A stretch of 64,000 bases of DNA from the NCBI GenBank assembly GCA_009739215.1, contig VSJF01000012.1, positions 434,001 through 498,000 of the forward strand, given 5' to 3'. The stretch's first letter is position 1, and each line of letters begins with the position of its first letter. Source of the stretch: Floccularia luteovirens. Taxonomy: Eukaryota; Basidiomycota; Agaricomycetes; Agaricales; Squamanitaceae. The notes below the pieces were generated by a model. It was given only the letters and a program-made list of their open reading frames with translations, did no database searches and was not told the origin of the DNA. Positions 46,752 through 57,058 of this stretch are shown here, piece by piece. Position numbers and translations under genes: made by a program.

Positions 46752-47555
46752 ATGTCTACCTGTCCACCTTTTGCACCCTTCTTCGGGTTTGCTGGCGTTG
46801 CTTCAGCGGTAAGTTTAAAACCCATGTAGCTATATTGCTAACAAACCTTATATGAGTAGATGATCTTGAGTAGTACGTATCCACAAATATTGGTTTTATT
46901 GTGTTAACTTGTATCTTCTCTAGCGGTCGGCGCAGCATTCGGAACGTCAAAGGCAGGCATTGGAATTGCAGGACTTGGGACGTTCAAACCAGAACTCATC
47001 ATGAAAGTTAGTATTCACTAAAACCCCTCGCTCTCCGTTGACCAGTTCATTTTCTTTTCAGTCGCTCATCCCAGTCGTCATGTCAGGAATCATAGCCGTG
47101 TACGGTCTCGTAGTGTCAGTTCTCATTGTTGGGTCAAGTTCGTAATAACACTTTCTGCAATTTGTATGTTTGACATATCACGCGAATTAGTCAAAGCAGC
47201 AGATTATTCTCTCTTTGCTGGTTTCATTCATCTTGGCGCCGGTCTCTCCTGTGGACTCACAGGTCTAGCGGCTGGTAGTGCTATAGGTTTTGTTGGAGAT
47301 TCTGTTAGTCCAATCCGCTCTGTTCCGATTTGACATTTGAAAATTGATACGTAATCGTCAGTGTGTACGAGCTTTCGTTCACGAATCGAAAGTATTCGTA
47401 GCAATGGTTCTCATTCTCATTTTCGCAGAAGTCTTGGGACTCTACGGGTGCGTTATTCGTATACCAACTTATACTCATGCTAATCTTGTTTCACTTGCAG
47501 ACTAATAGTCGCCCTAATCATGAACACAAAAACTGCAGGACTCCATGTATGCTAG
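46752..47555 (+). CDS. vma3: V-type ATPase subunit c (proteolipid, Vma3)
   Basis: Subunit c forms the rotating proton-carrying ring of the vacuolar ATPase. The start at 46752 gives [20 protein letters not shown] 13-nt exon (46860-46872) leads to [49 protein letters not shown]. The second half is [79 protein letters not shown], with TAG at 47553-47555. There are four hydrophobic helices. The essential proton-binding Glu is in TM4 ([10 protein letters not shown]). The length (about 160 residues) is normal. Confidence 0.95.
46860..46872 (+). other. vma3: 13-nt microexon in the V-ATPase c gene
   Basis: An acceptor GAGTAG at 46854-46859 is followed by ATGATCTTGAGTA, then a GTACGT donor. The next acceptor TCTCTAG leads to CGGTCGGC. 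Splicing gives S-A-M-I-L-S-T-V-G-A-A-F-G, which matches the conserved A-M-V-F-S-x-x-G-A-A-Y-G of subunit c. Confidence 0.8.
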
Positions 47556-47718
47556 TGCTCTTGGGTATATACTGCAAAATCGAAATCTGCACTATGACTG
47601 CCAGCCACTAACTCGATGTCATTACAGGTATTAATATGTAGTAATGTAACCGAAAGTAAGGACTTTGTCACCGTCTTCCCCGTGAAGACTCGGAATCATT
47701 AGATGAGAGACTTCGACG

Positions 47719-48373
47719 TTACCTTGGAACTCGTCTTTTACGATCCCGTTCTCTTGAACGTGAAGAATCTGATGCTGACGACGATGAGCTTGAATCAGAA
47801 TTATCTGACTCTGAGCCTGAACTAGAACCAGAACTTGAAGATTCAGATTCGTCCGCATCAGACTCGGAATCTGAGCTACTATAAATTTGTTAATAACTGT
47901 CGAGCACGTATGACATATGACACACTGTTTAGCTCTTTTACGGGACTTTTCTTTGTCTTTCCCTTTGTCTTCTGTTAATTTTAGCCTTTCTTTCTCTTTT
48001 GTCTCCAGAATTTTGTTCGCAACCCCGCTTCTACGATTATGACGAAATGTCAGCAAGACAGTTAAAGCTTGCTATACAATGCTCCTTACTTCTTTTTGAA
48101 TTCTTCTGGCACCTCTACCGATGGCTTTCCATCAGCTTTGAGCTTTGCAAGGACTCTTGGGTTTTCAAGCTGTTGTGTGCGAGAGGGTCGAGAGACATAT
48201 GGCCTAGCGCCTTTACATTCATAGATAAAATGACCTGTGCGGTTGCGTTGTTGTTAAAAGTTCCCGGTAATGTATTGTGGTAATTTACCTCTCCCTAAAC
48301 ATTTCTGACAAACTGTAGAAGCCGTCGCTCGTGGACGGTTAGACGAAGAGTGGTGGGGAGCGTACTTTGACAT
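47719..48373 (-). CDS. CCHC zinc-knuckle protein, ZCCHC10-like, with RS/acidic tail
   Basis: The start at 48371-48373 gives MSKYAPHHSSSNRPRATASTVCQKCLGRGHFIYECKG, containing one zinc knuckle of the form C-x2-C-x4-H-x4-C, split by an intron near 48230-48300. Next come ARPYVSRPSRTQQLENPRVLAKLKADGKPSVEVPEEF and a Lys/Glu-rich segment (ILETKEKERLKLTEDKGKDKEK). The C-terminus has alternating Ser/Asp/Glu runs and RSRERDRKRRVPR before TAA at 47719-47721. This layout matches ZCCHC10-like proteins. In the same frame after the TAA a further RRSLSSNDSESSRGRR follows before TGA (47668-47670), so the tail may be truncated by the TAA or rejoined by a small intron. A role in RNA processing is inferred from the RS-like tail. 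Confidence 0.8.
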
Positions 48374-48746
48374 TTGTGAATGAGCAAGCAATGAATGTAA
48401 GTATTCGATCAATATTTTGCATATTCGCGCGCCGACTCAATTGTGTGACCTACGTCGATAGCGTTGGCATGGCTGGATTTCAGCTTAAACTTCTTACCAG
48501 TCAGTGAATTGCTCAAGAGAATCATCAAATTTTTACGTTGAAGTATGAAGTGGAAGAGCCTTTAGACGTCGTCCAAGATGGTGTGCAGAAAAGCTGGTTT
48601 GGTTCAGATACAGCAATTTCGGAAATTGTTTTTTCATTATATAACCTCACTCGAGATTTTGTTGCACATTTTGTTTTCTAGTATAGAATCATAGGTGCGC
48701 GCAAAATTTCAAGGTTTCGGGACAAGCAAGAAGATATCGAACATCC
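48374..48746. other. Short interval between ZCCHC10-like and RdRP genes
   Basis: This is about 370 bp that serve as the 5' region of the zinc-knuckle gene and the 3' region of the RdRP gene. I see no additional gene. Confidence 0.35.
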
Positions 48747-51700
48747 TCAGTACTTCTGGTATGGCAATACAAAAGACAGCTTTTCCAAGCAGTCAAACAC
48801 GACACCTAACGCAATCAAAGCAAAGCTGCCAGCCCCAAACTCATTCTCGTGACACAAGCCGGCCAACCATGCTCCCCACGAGTTCCTTAATCCACATATC
48901 AATTCGTCCACTGATACCTCCTTCGAAAACTTTGCGAACTCTCTCCGGATATCATCCACAACGGTCCAGGCGTGGAGTGTCATAGCATATATACGGTCCT
49001 TTCTTCTCCTCTTCTGAGTGCATTTCGCCAAGATCGTCCCAACAACAATCTCAACCTCAGCCAACCTGACTCCAGGGGTACTTGCGATGCTATGGACCGC
49101 ACATATGTACCTCAATTCATCAGTATAGACTTCGAGCAATCGAGCAATCTCTGGAGACTCTCCCATCGAAAAAGCACCTGGTCCGATATAGAACTCGACA
49201 TTCTCCTGGAGAGCCAAAGAAATGGGGTCCATTGGTTTGCGAATGCGGTTCTTCACAGAGTTGTCTGGTGGGACGAAGTCAGGTTCTTCCCATTTTATTG
49301 ACCGATACAAATATCCGAGAGCTCGACTTGACTCGTAATAATCTGTATGTCGGGGTGAAATGACCTCTGCAGCGTGCCAGTCTGGTTTGCACCGTATGAG
49401 TGGCTTTGGAAGCTCATTGCTGTCTAAGTCTACGGGTATCCCTCGTTTTGGATAATCGACTGCCTAGTTGAAAGGTCAGTGTGACTTCAGATGCTGTGAT
49501 TATTGACAATACTTGAGAACACAATTTGGATAGCCATTTGCAACTCTCGTCGTGCATTCCTTCCTATATTCTATATTAGATGTCAAGCCTATACAAGCTT
49601 TTATCTCGACACGAACATTGGATTGATCTGTCAGAACCGTTTCAACATGAGGATATTTAAGACAAATGGCCATCCTTACCTGCAATCGTCAAAAGTCTGT
49701 CGGACAACAGCCCCTTTCAGGTCAAGTTAGTGACAGTGAACACAAGATACCTTGAAGAACCTACTAGAACGTCAGAGTGAATGTACTCGACAACAAAGTT
49801 GCAAATATCGTCCACTGTACTGTCCCTTCCTAAATCAAGTTCTTGAATCGAATCGTCATAATCAGCAGAATCTTCAGTTGTAGAAGGAAGTAATGGACGA
49901 TGGCAAATTATCGAAAATTCATCGCTAGATAAACGTATTTTGTCAACACAGACGGAATGGGTGTTTAAAATACTCTGACCCATCAAGATCTCCCCCTGCT
50001 AGACAAGATGCGAGCGAGCGTTTGCCTGGTTAAACTATATGTGAGCAACTTGTGTGTCAAAACCTTAGCAATATGGAAAACACATACCAACAGAAGGCAG
50101 GACAACAACATTTTTCATGTGCGCAAACAGACATAGCTTGCCCTTTGGAGGCTTGCCGATTGCTCGGACTCGTCGAACTGTCAGGAAATGCACATTGAGA
50201 CCAGACACAACAAGTTTAAATGTCCTTACCATCGCCAGGATGTGTGACGGGACTCCGGGAAATACTGCAAGAACCTTCGATCCAGGTCGGCTCTGGGTCA
50301 TCAGGCTTCTGTATGCAAGCTTATTTGATTCAATACGTGAGTTGATTGTCACTAAATCCTGTACTTGCCATATATCTGATTTTCTTGCAAGGTAAAAACG
50401 TCTTTGTAACCTCTCTCTTTGTATGCCGGACCCTCATCTGCTACTCCCACAAGTAAATAACTGTCTGGTATAGAGATCCTAGCTTCATGCTTTATTTCGC
50501 GCAGCACATGAATTTTTGCCGCCTGACGAATTTGCTTCAAGAAAGGATAGTCTATCCCTTGGCCAGACACCGAAGTTTTCAGTTCCAAATTTAGGTTCCT
50601 GAGCTTGTCAAGGATTGTGGATACTCTGTATGTGTTTCCTAAACCATGCGAATTCAAAACCTCCCGGAATGACTCAATAGAATCGTCGATGGTAATTGCT
50701 TTGCTGACAACCATATCTTGCAGCTCTTGGAACGCATCTTTCCTGACACCTAAATCTTCTAGGAGCATAACAAGTGGTCTTTCAAGGAAGAGAGCGGTGA
50801 GTATTCGTGTTTTGGACGTTACGAAGGTACAAAATTGACCTGTTCAAATGGGCAGCCTTGGGATATTCGAATGCTTGAGCAATTTCAATAGGAGCTTCAC
50901 CATCGTCTGCGACCCTAAACTTCCGCATAGAAGGCCGGAGGCGCATGTGTATATCATCACCGTCGATACCCAACTGTTCGTCTACGCCAACCACACCTTT
51001 GTATCCTAGAAATCTGATTTGATACTTGTAGATTCCGGAGGTTAAGTATCTGCCATGTAAACCAAAAAGATGGCGGTACTTACAGCAGATGGTTGTACAG
51101 ACGGACTTTGATGTTGACGTCCTTCGCATAATTTCTTCCAAATCTGATTTCCCAACTGTTTCGATATGGTCCCTACGCCATCTGTAAACATGTTGCCTTC
51201 TTGATCAGTGGGTTTGAGATCAGGAACCTCCTCCCATTGGTTTCGGCAGATAGTAATAGAGGGATCGGTCGCAGTGAACGCTTGTGCTAGACGCGCCGCA
51301 TATTTCGAAGGACATTTCAGGAGATCCGACTCGAATGAACCAAGGCTGTTCCGGACATATTGCGAGTCCACCATATATCCTCTAGGCTGTCCTTCTTCAA
51401 CGTACTCAAACTTACTCATGAACCAGACTGCGTGTTCACGTAGAGCGGAAGTGGAATATGCTAAGAATTCGAAATGTCTTCCCGCGAGATCGAAGCCTCC
51501 TTTTAAGACACCACCCACACGTTCCTGGAGAAACCATGAACCATCTGTTTCTTTATCCCATCGATATGATAACCTGTCTTCATCTTTGAAATCGACACGG
51601 ATGAAGTAATCGCAGTAATTCCTGTATTTTCTGATGACTCGATTAGACTTGGTAGGGTATGGACCTTCGAGAATCATACGAGTTGGAGTAATAGTGGCAT

Positions 51701-53074
51701 GATAGCAGGGAAAGTCGCCAGGAGACCGATTGAGTTTCAGTCCCTTATATTTCTCCTCGTATTTCTTTGATATTCGTTTGAAGCACTGCAATGGACTTTC
51801 AATAGGCTGTCGGGCTTCCAGGGTCTCGTGGTATTGCTTCAAGAGATCTCCCACATATCCTCCCGGGTGCTTCTGAAGTAGCACTTTGATTTGCGGAATC
51901 AAATCGAAAATCTCGAACGAGTGAGTTAGACCACTGCGTAGGAGTGATTCCAATTGGAAGGAGACTGGCCAAGGAAACTTTATGAGGTGTTGACGTAGAT
52001 GGTACAGTTGTGGAGCAGAAAACAACCCGGCTCTAAACGATTCAATGGGTTGCAAAGGGGGACAGTATACAATGCGGCTTTTAGGTATACCGGCTATCTC
52101 GCACATGGTGATAAACTTCCTTATTATGTCTCCGTTCGGATCGTTGTAGAGCACAACACGTAGATCTGGGGCGTAAGGTGCAACTGCAGCGTGTCCTGGG
52201 TGTATGTGTCCAATTCTGTGTTTGAACTTGCGACTATCACGCTTGTGGTCTCCAGTGGTAGTCCTATGGAAATCAACCTGTTCCATGAAAGGTGGCGTAA
52301 TGAGATCAAAGCATAAATCTGTGGTTAAGTCAGTTCTGGCGACAAGCCGTGATCTAGTTGTACTAACAGGGTGATCCATCATAACCAACGCCTATCTTAT
52401 TGATATTTGAGAAATTGATGGCAATACTTGTTCCCGTCCTTTCAACCAATCGGTCTCCAAGCTAAAGAAGCCAATTTTAGGCCAGAGTCACAAGTAATAT
52501 AAGAAAAAAAAAGTCTGACTGTAATGCGGAGAAGGGTATGACCATATTCAAAGTTCATCCACCCAACGCAACTTTGTTCCCATTCGATAGAAAAAGATCG
52601 GGGTCCCAGTTTTTCACCAGGCTTAGTTGGGTACTGTGGTCGATAAAATAACCCAAACTGGATAGTTTCAATACGGAACAAATCCTCGAGTTCCCCCAAC
52701 TTCCTAGTGTGTTCCTCCTCAATGTCGGGACTCACGTAGGGAGTCTTTTCTAGAGTGAGGGCCATATATGCAGGAGGTGGTTTTGTCTTATAAAACTTGA
52801 CTTTCTTTCGGGCCTCGGGCGTAATTATCGTCAGAGGGTTTTCCTTGATATATCCCAGAAATCGGTTGCCAATAGTGATGGAGGGCAAAGTCAAAGTCCC
52901 TGTTCCATTGTTCCGCATGCCACCCAGCTGACTGGGATTTAAGTCTACACTGAAGTTTATCGGCCTTTCATCAATGGAAGGTGCAAACTCTTCTGAATGT
53001 AGGACAGAAGCAATGGAGCGCGTGACGTCCAGTTCGCTTGCTACATCGGGGATATACCTTATGCAAAGATTCAT
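48747..53074 (-). CDS. Cellular RNA-dependent RNA polymerase (QDE-1/Rdp1 family)
   Basis: This enzyme class makes double-stranded RNA for RNA interference (quelling). The start at 53074 gives MNLCIRYIPDVASELDVTRSIASVLHSEEF, an RRM-like N-terminus. The large exon at about 51160-52388 contains GKFKHRIGHIHPGHA-like sequence, IVYCPPLQPIESFRAGLFSAPQLYHLRQHL, KLNRSPGDFPCYHATITPTRMILEGPYPTKSNRVIRKY and RVDFKDEDRLSYRWDK, then MFTDGVGTIS. Next come YQIRFLGYKGVVGVD, MRLRPSMRKF and AKIHVLREIKHEARISIPDSYLLVGVADE. Exons downstream give RSPVTHPGDVRRVRAIGKPPKGKLCLF and the catalytic motif AGGDLDGDEFSIICHRPLLPS, joined across an intron at about 49930-49985. The C-terminal region ends ...FVLPYQKY at 48747. 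The D-x-D-G-D active site is intact. The last exon end is the least certain. Confidence 0.9.
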
Positions 53075-53451
53075 TGGAGAAGGTGAACGAAGTGTTTATG
53101 AGAGGAGAGGAGAGATGCGAGGGAAGCATAAGCATGAACTTAGTCGAGAGGACATCTTTTATCTGGATGATCTTTCACACAAAGTCGGAAGTTAGCGCCT
53201 TCGTTTGAGACCTCTGTGTGGCGTAGCACTGCGCCACATATCCTCAAAACGTCTTTATTCAATAAATGTTTGGGTCATATGTTACAGTCACTTACCGAGC
53301 ATTCACCCATCGTGACTCATTTAGTGTGCTGTATGTGGTACATTCCTGGTATTTTACGTCCGGGTTAACTTCTAACAACGCAAGGTATAAAATATAAACG
53401 TATTGATCAGCTTCTCGATAATTAACATCTCTTCCTTTACACCACCTTCAG
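53075..53451. promoter_or_regulatory. Divergent promoter region with TATA box (53386-53394)
   Basis: This 377-bp interval separates the RdRP start (53074, minus) from the next gene's start (53452, plus). TATAAAATA at 53386-53394 lies about 60 bp before the plus-strand ATG and is a good core-promoter candidate for that gene. Confidence 0.45.
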
Positions 53452-54692
53452 ATGGGGGGTAATGCATTCAGATCGCTCTTGGGGGATGGGGCGTTCCCCA
53501 GGTTACCGCCCTTGGTTTATCAGAGCATCAAAGCATCCCTCCTACCGACAATCGAAAAGTACTACGTTCATGTAGCAATACCGTACGAGGCACCAGAAAA
53601 AATCGATCATGGTGACATCGATTTCGTTGTGGAAGGGAAAAAAACAGAGCAAATGAACACTGTCCATGGAGGTGAAATCGAATTGAATGTACCCCATGAA
53701 ATCATAAAACAGGCGGTTGGAGCTGTGCATGTGAATCCTATGGAAGGGAATAGGACATCTAATTTCGCAATCCCTATTGACCCGAAGTATTGGGCTTTAA
53801 TGGGTCTTGATCAGAAGATAGGTGAAGAATCCCAAAGCACTACACAAAGGGACCAAATATTTTGTCAGGTATACTTATCGTATTGTATACGTACGCGTTA
53901 TGTTAAGTTTCGAATCATAGGTGGACATTCACGTTTGTTTGGACAAGGACGAATGGCAGCGTGTTGTTTTTTTCAGCTCATATGGGGATCTTGGAATGAT
54001 AATGGGCCTCACTGCGAGGAACTGTGGGCTGCATTTAGGTTTAAAGGGGTTACGGGTATGCGTAACTTACTCTTTTACTATCTGGATGTTCGATTTAAGC
54101 AGTGCCTTAGTTTCTCGATCCACCCTACCCTCATTTCGAATTGAGCCAGTCATTCGACGACATTACAGAATTTCTAGGACTTTCAATGGAAAGATGGAAA
54201 GCCGGGTTCAGCACCAAGGTTGAAGCATTTGAATGGGTAACACAGATGAAGTACTTTGAACCCAGACAATTTCACCACGAGGGCATAGGATTTTCAAAAG
54301 TGAAATCTGAGCGGACAATGTATGGGGAGTTCATTCAGTGGGTAACTCAGATGAAGCTGGACGGTTTAAAACAGCAGGATAACGGCGATCGTGAAAAGCG
54401 CAATGAAGCTATAAGGAAAGAAGCACTTGTTTTCTTCGGAAAGGAGATGCAATACAATGCCATGATGAAGGAACGTTACCTAAAAAATGAGCTAAAGAAA
54501 TGCTTCAACGGACACAAGGTGCAAGAGTGGACAGAATTAGGGGGATACTGGGTTGGAGTGAAGAAAGTCATGGACGGGGTAAGAGACCGTGCAGGGGGTG
54601 AAAGGGGGATAATGTTGATATTGGAAAATGGAGAAGAACAACTGAAAAGACTAGTTTTGGAGGTTAAAGAAGATCTCGGAAATATGCTATAG
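53452..54692 (+). CDS. Unknown protein with a nucleotidyltransferase-like acidic motif
   Basis: The start at 53452 gives MGGNAFRSLLGDGAFPRLPPLVYQSIKASLLPTIEKYY. At residues 52-60 it has DHGDIDFVV, a D-h-D motif on a predicted strand, as in nucleotidyltransferases of the Pol beta fold. The next exon, joined exactly at intron 53869-53920, begins VDIHVCLDKDEWQRVVFFSSYGDLGMIMGLT. Asp141 is a candidate for the third metal-binding acid. A second intron ends near 54142 and leads to SFDDITEFLGLSMERWKAGF, then a helical Lys/Glu-rich half ending LVLEVKEDLGNML at TAG 54690-54692. The product is about 360 residues, with no signal peptide. I know similar fungal hypothetical proteins only by pattern, not by function. 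It is divergent from the RdRP gene. Confidence 0.7.
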
Positions 54693-54980
54693 GTCATATC
54701 TTGCACAGCCACATATTACTGATCATTAGTCATGCATATGACGAATTACCGGTAATACCGAGTATCCCGATCGTTTTATGTCAGTAACTTAGTACTTGGA
54801 TTCATGATCCCATCTTTTATCCCAAACCTCATAACCTTACGATCCTTGATGAACACACAGTGAGTAGCTGATATTATATAATAATTCCATGTATCGGATG
54901 TTTAACTGCCAGAGCGCCACTTTGTTTGCCGTCTCTTTCAACCAGGTCAATACAGAAAATAGACATTATTGATATTCTCA

Positions 54981-56211
54981 ATGGCTACCCCGTCCCAAGA
55001 TGAAACTCTCCAGGCTTTCCGAGAAATTTTATCCAGTGAAGATATTCTCCATGAAGGGGACACAATTGGGAGTGAGGATGAGACTCTATTGTTAGACCCT
55101 CTTATTTCATCCTTCTACAAATGTTTTGTTAATTCTTGCCCCAGGCGATTCTTGCGAGCGCGCAAATTTGATATGCTTCAATCCAAGAAAATGTTTATTG
55201 ATTGTCAAAATTGGCGGAAAACTGTAGAGGGTATCGGAATCGATGAATTACATAAACAAATCGACCCCTTTGATGTGAGTAGTACCCCTCAAGTCGCTTT
55301 CAAAGTTTCGACCTTGCACAAGTACCCAGAACGAGCTGCCGTATTTGACTGTTGGCCCATGTGGTTTCACAAGGTAGATACTCGATTGGTCCCTCCCGTC
55401 TTGTCCTGACCGATTTACCATAAGACCGACAAAGTTTGCACAATCCATGTTGGTTTTGTTGTGTTCTTAAATATATTATCTAGCAAGGGCGTCCAATCAA
55501 TGTCCATGTTTTTGGTAAAATGGATCTCAACAAACTGTACAAGTCATGCACGCCAGATAAGCATTGGCAGACCGTATTAGTTAATGCAGAATCAGTACGC
55601 GACCCCAATTTCAGCCATGAAATTAATTTTGATAGTTACCCTGAAGCTACCAAGGGAGGTACTACCAGCTGCCACTCGTGCAGCTGGAAAGTCAATCACG
55701 ACGACGCTATGTATTATTGATCTAAAGGGTTTTGGGTGCGCCAGCAAGTTATTAAATGGATTCATACCACTAATGATATAATTCTGAAAGGCTTCAACAA
55801 TTTTGGCAGATGAAATCACTTGTTAGAATGTCATTCCAGATTTCTCAGGACTACTACCCAGAAACGTAAGTTGTTGTGTGTTACTACAATACAAATATCT
55901 ACATAGATTTTGTTAGCATGGGACAATTAGCCGTCATCAACGCTCCTTCCTCCTTCACCATCATTTGGAATATCGTCAAGCCTTGGCTATCAAAGGAGAC
56001 TGCGTCAAAAGTCGATATACTAGGGAGTGATTACCAGTCGGTGTTGTTGAGCATGGTTGATGCCGAGAATCTTCCAAGTTTCCTTGGGGGTGTATGTGGT
56101 TGTGAGGATGATGGCGGCTGTCACCTAAGTAGTGTAGGGCCTTGGCTGGATGGTCGGACGGGATGGGGACCAAAAGCCCAGGCAGCAAAGGAAGCGAAGG
56201 AGGGCGAGTGA
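54981..56211 (+). CDS. SEC14-family CRAL-TRIO phosphatidylinositol transfer protein
   Basis: SEC14 proteins exchange phosphatidylinositol and phosphatidylcholine and coordinate Golgi lipid signalling. The start at 54981 gives MATPSQDETLQAFREILSSE. Spliced exons give the CRAL-TRIO N domain (RFLRARKFDMLQSKKMFIDCQNWRKTVEGIGIDELHKQIDPFD, YPERAAVFDCWPMWFHK) and the lipid-binding domain: QGRPINVHVFGKMDLNKLYKSC, REVLPAATRAAGKSITTTLCIIDLKGFGL, MSFQISQDYYPETMGQLAVINAPSSFTIIWNIVKPWLSKETASKVDILG, ENLPSFLGGVCGCEDDGGCHLSSVGPW. TGA ends the frame at 56211. Family length and blocks are normal. Intron boundaries at about 55115-55150 and 55590-55650 are the least certain. Confidence 0.9.
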
Positions 56212-57058
56212 AGATTTTAAGAGTCTCTATTTTATATTTAGATGATAGAAATTTGTATTGGCTTGCTGTTGGGAAGATATCGGTGGTGTGGGAAGTATAG
56301 TCATGCACGACAGGAGAAGAGAAGGAGGAGAATGCGCAATAAGATCTCCCCCTTAGCAGAGAGGAAGGTCTCAACAATGAATCGGTACATAGATGTAGTG
56401 TATAGCTTGTGCAGTATACGAATAATAGCACTGCTTGGGTAAGGGAAGTAAATGTTTTTAATGATATGCAAAGGCAAGTGCTGCTGAGCCATTTTGAACG
56501 TAGTGGTATATGGTAGTTAACTGCGTTATTTATATAAGAAAATATCCCTAGCATTACCCAGGTTACTTCAGGATCCCCAAAGATGATCGACAGTCTTGGG
56601 GTGCATACGTGTCATACCGATGTGACTGAAGAAACCCTCAAAGCCCTTAATTTCAAGCGCTAAAAGGTTATTTTATCTTATCATATGCTATTGTTTGGTC
56701 ACAGGGGTGATGGCAAATATACCGTCACATTGTGTCACAGGTATTGTTTCGCAGCCCTGTCACAAATATGCTTGTCCATTGTTCTGTCAACATGAACGCC
56801 ATTCTGATCATTATCATTGTAATGCATCACGACCACTCAGAGAATACAATGTGCTTGTTGCCTCACAAAAAAGCAAACTTCAGGGTTGCACTTGGCGTCA
56901 TTGTATAGTGGAGCCTTCTCCCAGTATATAAATATACTGCGTACGTATAATTTAATCTTTCGTCCTCTTTCACTCTTGCTAGCTGGTGCTGCACTTTCTG
57001 TTGGGCTGTGCCTTTGTGCTCTTCTCTTAATCTTAACACTCATTTTATCACGACAATC
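56212..57058. promoter_or_regulatory. Intergenic region with GH71 promoter; TATA box 56925-56934
   Basis: The left part is the 3' region of the SEC14 gene, crossed by meaningless opposite-strand ORFs. TATATAAATA at 56925-56934 lies about 125 bp before the glucanase start and is a likely TATA box. No other gene is seen in these 850 bp. Confidence 0.45.

Noticed and set aside
48747..53074. Possibility that the RdRP is a viral insertion
   Set aside because: The D-x-D-G-D active site, many introns and RRM-like N-terminus are those of cellular RNAi polymerases, not of RNA-virus polymerases.
55976..56554. 192-codon minus-strand ORF
   Set aside because: It overlaps the last SEC14 exon antisense and the 3' region. 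The product has no coherent domain.
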